64,000 nucleotides of DNA from Comamonadaceae bacterium (GTDB lineage Bacteria; Pseudomonadota; Gammaproteobacteria; Burkholderiales; Burkholderiaceae_C), in the NCBI GenBank assembly GCA_947455145.1, contig CANGME010000013.1, forward strand, positions 50,651 to 114,650. Direction: 5' to 3'. This document shows, piece by piece, positions 19,103 through 27,665 of this stretch (position 1 is the first letter of the stretch; each line of letters starts with the position of its first letter). The position numbers were made by a program, and so were the translations under genes. The notes under the pieces were generated by a model that worked only from the letters and a program-made list of their open reading frames with translations, was not told the origin of the DNA and did no database searches.

Positions 19103-20433
19103 GCGCAAACCGCTTCAACGTTGAGGGACGCCGGGGTGTAGGCCCGTGCTGCGGCCAGCAATTGAGCAGCCACACCCAACCCAGCCTTCAAGCCGTCTTC
19201 ATGAAAACCATAACCCATCCAGGCACCAGCAAAATAAGTGTGTTGCTGTCCCTGCAAAGCGGGCACAAAGGCTTGCGCGCGAATGGCTGTCAGGTCGAAC
19301 ACGGGGTGCGCGTAGTCAAACTCGGCCAGAACGTGCTGTGGGGCAATGGGCTGAATCGGATTGAGCGAAACCAATACCGGCTGCTTGACTGGCAAAGGTT
19401 GCAACAGGTTGATCAGGTAGTGCAGGCAAACACGGGCCGACTCGGCCTGCGCGCTGGGTCCGCGTTCGTAGTTCCAAGCGGCCCAAGCGGCACGCTTGCT
19501 GGGCAACACGGCGGTATCGGTGTGCAGCACAGCGCGATTAGGCTGGTAGCGAATGGCGCCCAGCGTGGCTACCTCCTGCGCGCTGGGCTGGTGCAATAGA
19601 CGCAGCGCCTGGTCCGAATGGGTGGCCAGGATCACTTTGTCAAAGCGCTCGGCTGTGTCATCGGTGAGCACACTCACGCCCTTGGTGTCGCGCTCAATGC
19701 GCCGCACCGGCGTGTTCAAGCGCTTGTCGCCAATGCGCGCGACGATCTTGTCCACATACTGACGTGCGCCGCCCTGCACCGTCCACCACTGAGGCCGGTT
19801 GCTGACTTGGAGCAAGCCGTGGTTGTGGCAGAAGCGGATCATGGTGGCCACCGGGAACTGCAGCATCTGCTCGGTCGGGCAACTCCAAATGCAGCCCATC
19901 ATGGGCAAAAAATACCAGTCACGAAACGCGTCACTAAAGCGGTGGGAACGCAGGAAATCCCCCAAGGGTTGAGCCAAGGTGTCCTCTTGCGGCTGCACCG
20001 CCAATCGGCTGCACAGTGCGTTAAATCTCAGCAGATCGGCCAGCATGCGCAGAAAGCGCGGGTTGAGCAAATTGCGGCGCTGGGCAAACACGGTGGACAG
20101 CGAAGTGCCGCTCCACTCCAGACCCACTCGGCCACTGTTGCCTCGCGTGCTTGCTTGTGGCACCTGCACCGAAAACGACATATCCGACTTGGCCGTGCAC
20201 ACGCCCAAATCGGCCAGCAGTTTGATCAATTCAGGGTAGGTGCGCTCGTTGAACACCAGAAACCCCGTGTCCACCCCAAAAGACTGCGCTGCACCGGGCA
20301 AGCTCACATCAACCGTGTGGGTGTGGCCCCCAAAGTAATCCCCCGCCTCAAAAAGAGTGATATCGGCTTTACCATGCAGTGCATGCGCTGCCGCTAGACC
20401 AGAAATGCCTGAGCCGACGATGGCGAGTTTCAT
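19099..20433 (-). CDS. FAD/NAD(P)-binding amine-oxidase-like flavoprotein
   Basis: 444 residues. The dinucleotide-binding GSGISGLAAAHAL opens the protein, followed by FEAGDYFGGHTHTVD and GVDTGFLVFNERTYPEL, the signature of the flavoprotein found with DUF1365 and Cfa. C-terminal YFAGAWMGYGFHEDGLKAG completes the FAD fold. Likely oxidises or desaturates a lipid. First gene of the eight-gene operon; its promoter lies in the shared intergenic region with the MerR regulator. Confidence 0.9.
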   Translation of the reverse strand: MKLAIVGSGISGLAAAHALHGKADITLFEAGDYFGGHTHTVDVSLPGAAQSFGVDTGFLVFNERTYPELIKLLADLGVCTAKSDMSFSVQVPQASTRGNSGRVGLEWSGTSLSTVFAQRRNLLNPRFLRMLADLLRFNALCSRLAVQPQEDTLAQPLGDFLRSHRFSDAFRDWYFLPMMGCIWSCPTEQMLQFPVATMIRFCHNHGLLQVSNRPQWWTVQGGARQYVDKIVARIGDKRLNTPVRRIERDTKGVSVLTDDTAERFDKVILATHSDQALRLLHQPSAQEVATLGAIRYQPNRAVLHTDTAVLPSKRAAWAAWNYERGPSAQAESARVCLHYLINLLQPLPVKQPVLVSLNPIQPIAPQHVLAEFDYAHPVFDLTAIRAQAFVPALQGQQHTYFAGAWMGYGFHEDGLKAGLGVAAQLLAAARAYTPASLNVEAVCA

Positions 20434-20471
20434 GGGTGTAGCCTCAAATCACACTCTGGAGCTTTTTTCGA

Positions 20472-20548
20472 TTTGTCTTGGACAAAAATTAATTTAGTCT
20501 TCATAATTGCTAATTATTCTACAAATAAAGCAATTTGTCCAAGACAAA
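20472..20548. promoter_or_regulatory. Mirror-image divergent promoters with two palindromic operators
   Basis: Two copies of TTTGTC-N3-GACAAA, at 20472-20486 and 20534-20548, lie with centres 62 bases apart and in opposite orientation (N3 = TTG and CAA). Each contains a -35-like TTGGAC. On the plus strand, TTGGAC at 20478-20483 is followed 18 bases later by CATAAT (20502-20507), driving the MerR gene. On the minus strand, TTGGAC (complement of 20537-20542) is followed 18 bases later by AATAAT (complement of 20513-20518), driving the lipid operon. A regulator on either palindrome would cover a -35 box. The AT-rich middle and the symmetry suggest one dimer or tetramer pair controls both directions. 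Confidence 0.75.
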
Positions 20549-20550
20549 AT

Positions 20551-21501
20551 ATGACAAAGCCCAAAACCACACTTTCGATTGCAGCGGTTGAACGCGACAC
20601 CGGCTTGACCAAAGACACGCTTCGCGTCTGGGAGCGTCGTTACGGCTTTCCCCAACCTGGGCGTGACACCTTTGGGGAGCGGGCTTACTCGCACCTGGAT
20701 TTGGAAAAGCTGCGTGTGATCAGGCGGCTGATGGATGCTGGCCACAGGCCAGGACGCTTGGTTGAGCGGTCTATGACTGAGCTATTGGGCTTGGGGTCAA
20801 GCACCACCACAAAAGCGGATCAAGACCAGACAGTACCGAGCGGTGAGATCCAAAACCACATGGATTTAATCCAAGCGCACGACATAGAGGGCCTGCGTCG
20901 CTCACTTGGCCAAGCGCACATGCGCATGGGGCTGGAGGGCTTTGTGATGAGCCTAGTCGCGCCGCTCAATGTTCGCGTCGGTCAGGCGTGGGCGTGCGGT
21001 GAGCTTGATATCTTTAAAGAGCATCTCTACACAGAATGTATCCAAAGCTTGCTGCGCAATGCCATTCACAGCATTCCTGTACCCGAGCGTTCCAGTCGAC
21101 CCAGGGTGATGCTGACCACCTTCCCCAAAGAAGTTCACGGTTTGGGCGTGTTGATGGCCGAAACCCTGTTTGCGTTGCAGGGCTGTGCGTGCCTCTCCTT
21201 GGGCACGCAAACGCCTGTTCCCGACATTGCACGAGCAGCTGTAGCCTACAAGGCCGACATCGTCGCCCTGAGCTTCACTGCCAGCATTAACGCCAACGTG
21301 GCATTTGCGGGCTTGATCGAACTGCGCCAAACACTGCCAGAATCCATCGAAATTTGGGTGGGGGGCAATTGCCCCTCCTTGCAGCGCAGAAATCCGCCTG
21401 GGGTTCAAAAAATTGCTACCCTCGCAGCAATCACGGCACAAATTGAGACTTGGCGCGTGGCTCACCTCCTCACTGAGCCACCCGTAGAACACACAGATTG
21501 A
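20551..21501 (+). CDS. MerR-family B12-binding (CarH/LitR-like) transcriptional regulator
   Basis: 316 residues from ATG 20551. An N-terminal MerR DNA-binding domain (LSIAAVERDTGLTKDTLRVWERRYGFP, residues 8-34) is followed by a helical cap and a cobalamin-binding domain. Trp147 followed by nine residues and Glu157-His158 reproduces the W-x9-EH motif of CarH-type photoreceptors, and E194-V-H196-G-L-G199 matches ExHxxG, whose His ligates cobalt. In CarH, adenosyl-B12 makes a DNA-binding tetramer in the dark that light disrupts. The residue after the Trp is Ala where Thermus CarH has the His that caps cobalt after light, so the photochemistry may differ. Expected target: the two palindromes directly upstream. 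Confidence 0.88.
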   Translation: MTKPKTTLSIAAVERDTGLTKDTLRVWERRYGFPQPGRDTFGERAYSHLDLEKLRVIRRLMDAGHRPGRLVERSMTELLGLGSSTTTKADQDQTVPSGEIQNHMDLIQAHDIEGLRRSLGQAHMRMGLEGFVMSLVAPLNVRVGQAWACGELDIFKEHLYTECIQSLLRNAIHSIPVPERSSRPRVMLTTFPKEVHGLGVLMAETLFALQGCACLSLGTQTPVPDIARAAVAYKADIVALSFTASINANVAFAGLIELRQTLPESIEIWVGGNCPSLQRRNPPGVQKIATLAAITAQIETWRVAHLLTEPPVEHTD

Positions 21502-21529
21502 GAACTCACCTATTTTTTAGAACCCCGTC

Positions 21530-22360
21530 ATGCTCTACCCTGAACTTTTCAAACAATTAGAAGCCGTCCGCTGGGACATGGAGAAGGACATCCCCTGGGC
21601 CTCGTTCGACCCTAGCAAGCTCAGCGACGAGCAGGCGCAGACAATCAAAATGAACGCCATCACCGAGTGGGCCGCCCTGCCTGCGACAGAAATGTTTTTG
21701 CGCGACAACCGAGACGACAGCGATTTTTCGGCCTTCATCTCGATCTGGTTCTTCGAGGAGCAAAAGCACTCACTGGTCTTGATGGAGTACCTGCAACGCT
21801 TTCGGCCTGACTTGGTTCCCACCGAACAAGAACTGCACCAGGTTCGATTTGAGTTCGACCCCGCACCGGCGCTCGATACTTTGATGCTGCATTTCTGCGG
21901 TGAAATTCGCCTGAACCATTGGTATCGCTGCGCAAGCGAATGGCACAGTGAGCCCGTCATCAAACGCATTTACACCACACTGAGCCAGGACGAAGCCCGC
22001 CACGGTGGTGCTTACCTGCGCTACATGAAGCGCGCTATCCAAAATTTCGGCGATGAAGCCAAGGCGGCCTTCACCAAAGTCGGGGTTCTGATGGCCAGCG
22101 CAAGGCGCACTGCACAGGCCCTGCACCCCACCAATCTGCATGTGAACAAGGCACTGTTCCCGAACGACACCGTCCAAAGCCGGTTGCCCGATCCTGAGTG
22201 GCTAACACATTGGCTGGACATGCAAATCAAGTTCGATTCGAGCTGGGAAAACAAGGTGGTTGAGCGCATCTTGCACAACATGAGCTTGCTCATGGATCGC
22301 AGCTTTAAGAACGTGCAAGAATTGAACCGCTACCGCAAAGAACTCAATGCATCAAGTTAA
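21530..22360 (+). CDS. Ferritin-like diiron protein, acyl-ACP desaturase-like
   Basis: 276-residue helical protein with two iron-binding motifs, EEQKH (near residue 82) and DEARHGG (near 155), plus additional Glu residues in TEWAALP and CGEIRLNHW. The EExxH/DExRH pair is that of soluble acyl-ACP desaturases and related diiron oxidases. It starts 28 bases after the MerR gene and is likely co-transcribed, so a desaturase or oxygenase role in the same lipid pathway is a reasonable inference. It ends tail to tail with the decarboxylase, the two stops overlapping by 4 bases. Confidence 0.78.
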   Translation: MLYPELFKQLEAVRWDMEKDIPWASFDPSKLSDEQAQTIKMNAITEWAALPATEMFLRDNRDDSDFSAFISIWFFEEQKHSLVLMEYLQRFRPDLVPTEQELHQVRFEFDPAPALDTLMLHFCGEIRLNHWYRCASEWHSEPVIKRIYTTLSQDEARHGGAYLRYMKRAIQNFGDEAKAAFTKVGVLMASARRTAQALHPTNLHVNKALFPNDTVQSRLPDPEWLTHWLDMQIKFDSSWENKVVERILHNMSLLMDRSFKNVQELNRYRKELNASS

Positions 22361-24627
22361 CGCACGCAGTCCGCGTAATAGCGCTTAACACCATCCGCAC
22401 CCACTTCCTCCACCAAGCCGTGGATATCGGTCTCAAAGCCAGGGCACTGCGTGTTGAATTCACGGGCAAACTTGAGGTAGTCCACGATCTTTTTGTTGAA
22501 CACCTCGCCTGGGATCAACAGCGGAATACCGGGCGGGTAAGGCGTGACCAGGCCGACAGTGATGCGGCCTTCCAGCTTGTCAATCTCGACCCTTTCTGTC
22601 CTGCGCTGCGCAATATGGGCGTAAGCATCTGATGGCTTCATGGCGGGCGTCAGGTCGCTCAGGTACATCTCGGTCGTCAATCGTGCGATGTCGTACTTGG
22701 CATAGAGGTGGTGCACGTGCTGGCACAGGTCCCGCAGCCCCATGCGCTCATACGCGCGATGCTTTGCACAAAACTCGGGAAGGATGCGCCACATGGGTTG
22801 ATTCTTGTCGTAGTCGTCTTTGAACTGCTGCAAGGCAGTCAGCAGAGTGTTCCAACGGCCCTTGGTGATGCCGATGGTGAACATGATGAAGAAGCTGTAA
22901 AGGCCGGTCTTCTCCACCACCACACCATGCTCGGCCAAAAACTTGGTGACGATGCTGGCTGGGATGCCTGTCTTGTCGAACTTGCCGTCCAGGTTCAAAC
23001 CCGGTGTGACGATGGTGGCCTTGATTGGGTCCAGCATGTTGAAGCCGTCGGCCATTTGGCCAAAGCCGTGCCATTTGCTGCCGTTCTTGGCGCGCGCATC
23101 GCTGCGGATGATCCAATCTTCAGCACGGCCTACGCCCTCGTCAGCCAGAGCGGATGGGCCCCAGACTTTGAACCACCAGTCATTGCCGTATTCGTCGTCA
23201 ATTTTGCGCATGGCACGGCGAAAGTTAAGCGCCTCGTCAATGCTCTCTTCGACCAGCGCCGTGCCACCGGGCGGCTCCATCATGGCCGCGGCCACGTCGC
23301 AGCTGGCAATGATGCTGTACTGCGGGGAGGTAGAGGTGTGCATGAGGTAGGCCTCATTGAACAGGTGGCGATCTAGCTTGGTGTTTTGCGCGTCTTGCAC
23401 CAGCACGTGGCTGGCCTGGCTGATGCCGGCCAGCAGCTTGTGGATGGATTGGGTGGCGTACACCACGGCGTCTTTGGGGCGCACGCGCTTCTTGCCCATG
23501 GAGTGGTAGACGCCGTAGAAAGGGTGGAAGGCCGCGTGCGGCAACCAGGCTTCATCAAAGTGCAGGTTCTCGACGTAGCCATCGAGCATGGCTTTGATGG
23601 TCTCGGTGTTGTAGAGCACGCCGTCGTAGGTGGATTGGGTCAGCGTCATCACGCGCGGCTTGACCTTTTTGGCGTCCACGCCTTTGAGCAGCGGGTTGGC
23701 TTTGATTTTGGCTCGGATGGCCGCCGGCTCAAACTCGCTCTTGGGGATGGGACCGATGATGCCGAAGTGGTTGCGCGTGGGCTTCATGAAAACGGGGATC
23801 GCCCCGGTCATGATGATGGCGTGCAGGATGGATTTGTGACAGTTGCGGTCTACCACCACCACGTCATCAGGTGCCACGGTGTGGTGCCAGACCATCTTGT
23901 TGCTGGTGCTAGTGCCGTTGGTGACGAAGAAGCAGTGGTCGGCGTTAAAGATGCGCGCCGCATTGCGCTCGCTCTCGCCAATTGCGCCATTGTGGTCTAG
24001 CAATTGGCCCAGTTCTTCCACCGCATTGCACACGTCGGCGCGCAGCATGTTCTCGCCATAAAACTGGTGGTACATCTGGCCAATGGGGCTCTTGAGAAAC
24101 GCCACGCCACCGGAATGACCGGGGCAGTGCCAGGAGTAAGAGCCGTCTTCCGCGTAATCCAACAGGGCTTTGAAGAACGGGGGCTGAATGCCCTCCAGGT
24201 AGCTCTTGGCCTCACGGATGATGTGGCGCGCCACAAATTCGGGCGTGTCTTCAAACATGTGAATGAAGCCGTGCAACTCACGCAAGATATCGTTGGGCAG
24301 GTGGCGGCTGGTCTTGGTTTCGCCGTAAATGTAGATCGGCACGTCGGCGTTTTTACGGCGTACTTCTTCGATGAAGGCGCGCAGGCTTAAAACCACCGGA
24401 TCGAGCTCGGGGCCGGGCGTGAATTCTTCGTCGTCAATCGACAAGATGAAGGCGCTGGCGCGGCTTTGTTGCTGGGCGAATTGACTCAAATCGCCATAAC
24501 TCGTGACACCCAGCACCTCAAAGCCTTCCACTTCAATGGCCTGCGCCAGGGCGCGAATACCCAGACCGGAGGTGTTCTCGGAGCGGTAGTCTTCATCAAT
24601 GATGACAATGGGGAAACGAAATTTCAT
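22357..24627 (-). CDS. Orn/Lys/Arg decarboxylase (PLP-dependent, large inducible type)
   Basis: 756 residues from ATG 24627; a further upstream start lies in a purine-rich stretch. N-terminal wing domain with a response-regulator-like fold (FPIVIIDEDYR, SFILSIDDEE-like segment), then the fold type I core: CPGHSGGVAFLKSP, NGTSTSNKMVWH, VDRNCHKS, and TQSIHKLLAG containing the PLP lysine. Size and order match the biodegradative arginine, lysine or ornithine decarboxylases; which amino acid is used cannot be settled by eye. Such enzymes consume protons and make polyamines. No linked antiporter is present. Confidence 0.93.
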   Translation of the reverse strand: MKFRFPIVIIDEDYRSENTSGLGIRALAQAIEVEGFEVLGVTSYGDLSQFAQQQSRASAFILSIDDEEFTPGPELDPVVLSLRAFIEEVRRKNADVPIYIYGETKTSRHLPNDILRELHGFIHMFEDTPEFVARHIIREAKSYLEGIQPPFFKALLDYAEDGSYSWHCPGHSGGVAFLKSPIGQMYHQFYGENMLRADVCNAVEELGQLLDHNGAIGESERNAARIFNADHCFFVTNGTSTSNKMVWHHTVAPDDVVVVDRNCHKSILHAIIMTGAIPVFMKPTRNHFGIIGPIPKSEFEPAAIRAKIKANPLLKGVDAKKVKPRVMTLTQSTYDGVLYNTETIKAMLDGYVENLHFDEAWLPHAAFHPFYGVYHSMGKKRVRPKDAVVYATQSIHKLLAGISQASHVLVQDAQNTKLDRHLFNEAYLMHTSTSPQYSIIASCDVAAAMMEPPGGTALVEESIDEALNFRRAMRKIDDEYGNDWWFKVWGPSALADEGVGRAEDWIIRSDARAKNGSKWHGFGQMADGFNMLDPIKATIVTPGLNLDGKFDKTGIPASIVTKFLAEHGVVVEKTGLYSFFIMFTIGITKGRWNTLLTALQQFKDDYDKNQPMWRILPEFCAKHRAYERMGLRDLCQHVHHLYAKYDIARLTTEMYLSDLTPAMKPSDAYAHIAQRRTERVEIDKLEGRITVGLVTPYPPGIPLLIPGEVFNKKIVDYLKFAREFNTQCPGFETDIHGLVEEVGADGVKRYYADCVR

Positions 24628-24757
24628 GGCAAGCTCCCGCTGGGGGCCCAAAAAAAGGAAAACAGGCGCGAAGTGTACGGATTAATTGTCCCACCGCCCA
24701 TGCTTGATTCGCTTATTTGCCGCAAAATGAGAACATCACCTTACAAAAAAGAGCGAC

Positions 24758-25189
24758 ATGACCGAATCAACACTTTGGTGGCTGGCGACCGGTGCGGCAA
24801 TCACCCTTGAATTACTCAGCGGCACCTTCTACCTCCTGATGCTGTCGATCGGCTTGGCGTCCGCCGCCTTGGTTGCCCATTTCGGTGCAACTCTCACCAC
24901 GCAACTGGCGGTGGCGGCCATCGTCGGGGGCGGGGCCGTCGTGTTCTGCTATTTGGTCAGGAAGAAAACCACCGCCACATCTAACCCGGGCACCAATCGC
25001 AACGTCAATCTCGACATCGGTGAAACCTTGCAAGTGGACAACTGGAACGCCGATGGCACGACCAGCGTGAAATACCGTGGCGCACAGTGGTCGGCTGTTC
25101 GCTCAACAGGCACCTTACCCTCAACCGGCACACACCGAATCGTTGAGGTGCGTGGCAGTCAACTCGTCCTTGAAAAACATCCCTCCTAG
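24758..25189 (+). CDS. NfeD-family membrane protein
   Basis: 143 residues: two to three N-terminal membrane helices (WWLATGAAITLELLSGTFYLLMLSIG) and a C-terminal OB-fold soluble domain (GETLQVDNW, YRGAQWSAV, VEVRGSQLVLEK). Forms the standard pair with the stomatin gene that starts 10 bases later; such pairs organise membrane microdomains. ATG directly follows a weak purine-rich ribosome site. Confidence 0.9.
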   Translation: MTESTLWWLATGAAITLELLSGTFYLLMLSIGLASAALVAHFGATLTTQLAVAAIVGGGAVVFCYLVRKKTTATSNPGTNRNVNLDIGETLQVDNWNADGTTSVKYRGAQWSAVRSTGTLPSTGTHRIVEVRGSQLVLEKHPS

Positions 25190-25199
25190 AAAGTCAGAT

Positions 25200-26114
25200 A
25201 TGGAAATCTCTATCGTTCTCTTCGTTATCGCTGTCATTTTCATCTCCCAAGCCATCAAGGTCGTGCCTCAGCAAAACGCTTGGGTCATTGAGCGACTGGG
25301 CAAGTACCACGGCTACCTTACCCCCGGCCTGAACTTTCTGGTTCCGTTCGTTGATCGGGTTGCGTACAAGCATAGTCTGAAGGAAATCCCGTTGGACGTT
25401 CCCAGCCAAGTCTGTATCACGCGTGACAACACCCAGTTACAGGTGGACGGCATCCTCTATTTCCAGGTCACCGATCCAATGCGTGCGAGTTACGGCTCGT
25501 CCAACTACATCATGGCCGTGACTCAACTGGCTCAAACCTCGCTGCGTAGCGTCATCGGCAAGCTGGAGCTCGACAAGACCTTTGAAGAGCGCGACATCAT
25601 CAACGCGCAAGTGGTGCAAGCCATTGACGAAGCGGCGTTGAACTGGGGCGTGAAGGTGCTGCGCTATGAGATCAAAGACCTGACGCCGCCCAAAGAAATT
25701 TTGCACGCCATGCAAGCCCAGATCACGGCTGAGCGTGAAAAGCGCGCCTTGATTGCCGCGTCTGAAGGCCGCCGTCAGGAGCAAATCAACATCGCCACCG
25801 GCGAGCGCGAGGCCTTCATCGCCCGCTCAGAAGGAGAAAAACAGGCCGTCATCAACAAAGCGCTGGGTGAAGCCGCCTACATCAAAGCGGTGGCAGAAGC
25901 GAATGCCGAGGCCATCGAATTGGTCGCCAGCGCCATCCAGAAGCCAGGGGGTGAACTTGCTGTGCAACTCAAAGTGGCCGAGAAGGCCGTTGCCGCCTAC
26001 AGCGCTGTGGCGGCGGATGCCACTACCACCTTGATCGTCCCTAGCAACATGAGCGAAGTGGCCACGCTGATAGGGTCAGCCATGGCGATGATTGGGCACA
26101 AGAAGCAAGCTTAG
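25200..26114 (+). CDS. Stomatin/paraslipin SPFH-domain protein (QmcA-like)
   Basis: 304 residues from ATG 25200; an earlier frame extension overlaps NfeD and is unlikely. An N-terminal membrane anchor (residues 2-20) is followed by the SPFH/Band 7 domain (VPQQNAWVIERLGKYH, DVPSQVCITRDNTQLQVDGIL, YEIKDLTPP) and a long alanine/glutamate-rich coiled coil (AEREKRALIAASEGRRQE). Oligomerises in the membrane and partners NfeD. Confidence 0.93.
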   Translation: MEISIVLFVIAVIFISQAIKVVPQQNAWVIERLGKYHGYLTPGLNFLVPFVDRVAYKHSLKEIPLDVPSQVCITRDNTQLQVDGILYFQVTDPMRASYGSSNYIMAVTQLAQTSLRSVIGKLELDKTFEERDIINAQVVQAIDEAALNWGVKVLRYEIKDLTPPKEILHAMQAQITAEREKRALIAASEGRRQEQINIATGEREAFIARSEGEKQAVINKALGEAAYIKAVAEANAEAIELVASAIQKPGGELAVQLKVAEKAVAAYSAVAADATTTLIVPSNMSEVATLIGSAMAMIGHKKQA

Positions 26115-26169
26115 AACCGCTGCATTGTGCGCAGTTGAATTGCGCGTTGAAGAGGCTCCTACGGGAGTC

Positions 26170-26682
26170 TCAAGTTTTTGTGAGCGGCGCGACTTGGTCC
26201 ATCGGGAAGCGATCTCCCGCATTGAAAAATTCATCGTTCTGAAAACCTTGAAAGTGCTGAATTTCCCAAAAATTGCGATCCAAATCCATCAGGTAAAACG
26301 AATACACGCCGTGCTGATCTACGGGGTTAAACACCTGGCGAATTTTGTAGTGATCCTTTAAGCGAACCGCCGCTTCGTGTGCCGCGTCCACCGCTTCTCG
26401 GGTCAGCACATCCAGGCCCCAATGGTTCATTACATTCACAGGGTGCAGCCGGTCACCCGCCTCGACGCAAACAATGTGAAATTTCAAACCACACCGCACC
26501 GCCATCGTCCGCTTGCCGTGGCGCACACATTCCAGACCCAAGAACTCTTCGTAAAACGGGCGTGACTCCTTCAGGCTGTAGCACTCCAGCGTGCCATGGG
26601 ACAGTACATAGGGTTTGACGATGGATTCTTTGTTATCCGGCTCGATCAGGGGCTGGGGGATCATGTCAGTGGTCGTGGTCAT
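26170..26682 (-). CDS. VOC-superfamily protein (glyoxalase/extradiol dioxygenase fold)
   Basis: 170 residues with one vicinal-oxygen-chelate module. Candidate metal ligands are His in SHGTLECYSL near residue 29, His in MNHWGLDV near 86 and Glu in RNFWEIQHF near 142, which is the HHE pattern of metal-dependent members. Last gene of a minus-strand unit Bug receptor - FAH hydrolase - VOC. Could be a dioxygenase, lyase or isomerase on the compound imported by that receptor. Confidence 0.8.
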   Translation of the reverse strand: MTTTTDMIPQPLIEPDNKESIVKPYVLSHGTLECYSLKESRPFYEEFLGLECVRHGKRTMAVRCGLKFHIVCVEAGDRLHPVNVMNHWGLDVLTREAVDAAHEAAVRLKDHYKIRQVFNPVDQHGVYSFYLMDLDRNFWEIQHFQGFQNDEFFNAGDRFPMDQVAPLTKT

Positions 26683-26708
26683 CTTGTATGTCCTGTGGGG
26701 TGATACGG

Positions 26709-27656
26709 CTAAGCGATGTGTGATTCAAGTTGACCAAGACCCTCGATCTCGACCACTACCCTGTCCCCCGGCTGGAGGAACTCCCCACGGGCTGCGCCCA
26801 CGCCTGCGGGTGTGCCCGTCAACACAATATCGCCAGGGTGCAAGGTCACGAGGGTGGACAGGTGAGCAATCTGCTCGGCCACCGAAAAGATCATCTGACT
26901 GGTGTTGGAGTCTTGTTTGATGATGTCGTTTACCCACAACTTGACACTCATGTTTTGCGGGTCTTTGACCTGCTGCGCGGGCGTGATCCAAGGGCCCAGC
27001 GGGCACGAGCCGTCAAAGCCCTTGTGCCCCGTCCAGTCGAAGCGAAATGGCGATCCCGCAGCCAGCGGATGGCGGCGTGACAGGTCGCGCGCGGACAGGT
27101 CGTTGGCCATCGTGTAGCCCGCAACATGCCTTAAAGCATCAGCCACCGAGACATCACGCGCCGTGCGACCGATCACGGCGACCAGCTCTGCTTCCCAGTC
27201 CAGCTTTTGGCACCCCACAGGGCGTCGTATGGTCGCCCCGCTGGCCACCACACAACTGCGAGAAGGCTTCAAAAAGTGCCAGGGCTTCAAGCCCAATTCG
27301 CGCGGATCGGGGTCAGGCGGCAGGTTAGTGAGGCGGGCCATTTCAATCACGTGATCGCTGTAGTTCGCACCCGCGCAATACACAGCGCCCGGGTAAAGCA
27401 AGGGTGCCAGTAGTTGCACCGTGGCCAAGGCCTCGCCCGGCATGTGCTGCTCAAGCGCCAGCTTGGCCCCCGCTTGGAGCAGCGGCTCATATTCAAGCCA
27501 GTCATCTAGCACCTCCAGCACCGAGCGCTCGGGGCTAGATTGCGCCTGCACGATGGACAAAAGCGCCTGCAAAGGGAACACAGTCGTACCAATGAGAACG
27601 CCAGCCGTGACCTGCTGATTCGCACCAAGATAGTTGAGTAGCTTCAAGGGGATCAT
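26709..27656 (-). CDS. Fumarylacetoacetate hydrolase-family protein
   Basis: 315 residues. FAH core: YCAGANYSDH near 105, metal-binding Glu in LDWEAELVAVIG near 169, YTMANDLSARD near 195, GPWITP, and the C-terminal LTGTPAGVG. These enzymes hydrolyse or decarboxylate 3-oxo or oxalo compounds from aromatic ring cleavage. The gene begins 9 bases after the Bug receptor gene ends, so it forms an operon with it and the VOC gene. Confidence 0.9.
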   Translation of the reverse strand: MIPLKLLNYLGANQQVTAGVLIGTTVFPLQALLSIVQAQSSPERSVLEVLDDWLEYEPLLQAGAKLALEQHMPGEALATVQLLAPLLYPGAVYCAGANYSDHVIEMARLTNLPPDPDPRELGLKPWHFLKPSRSCVVASGATIRRPVGCQKLDWEAELVAVIGRTARDVSVADALRHVAGYTMANDLSARDLSRRHPLAAGSPFRFDWTGHKGFDGSCPLGPWITPAQQVKDPQNMSVKLWVNDIIKQDSNTSQMIFSVAEQIAHLSTLVTLHPGDIVLTGTPAGVGAARGEFLQPGDRVVVEIEGLGQLESHIA

Positions 27657-27665
27657 GGGGGGTTT

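Noticed and set aside
22708..24000. Two long plus-strand frames opposite the decarboxylase
   Set aside because: Codon-bias shadows; the minus-strand protein has all PLP-enzyme motifs.
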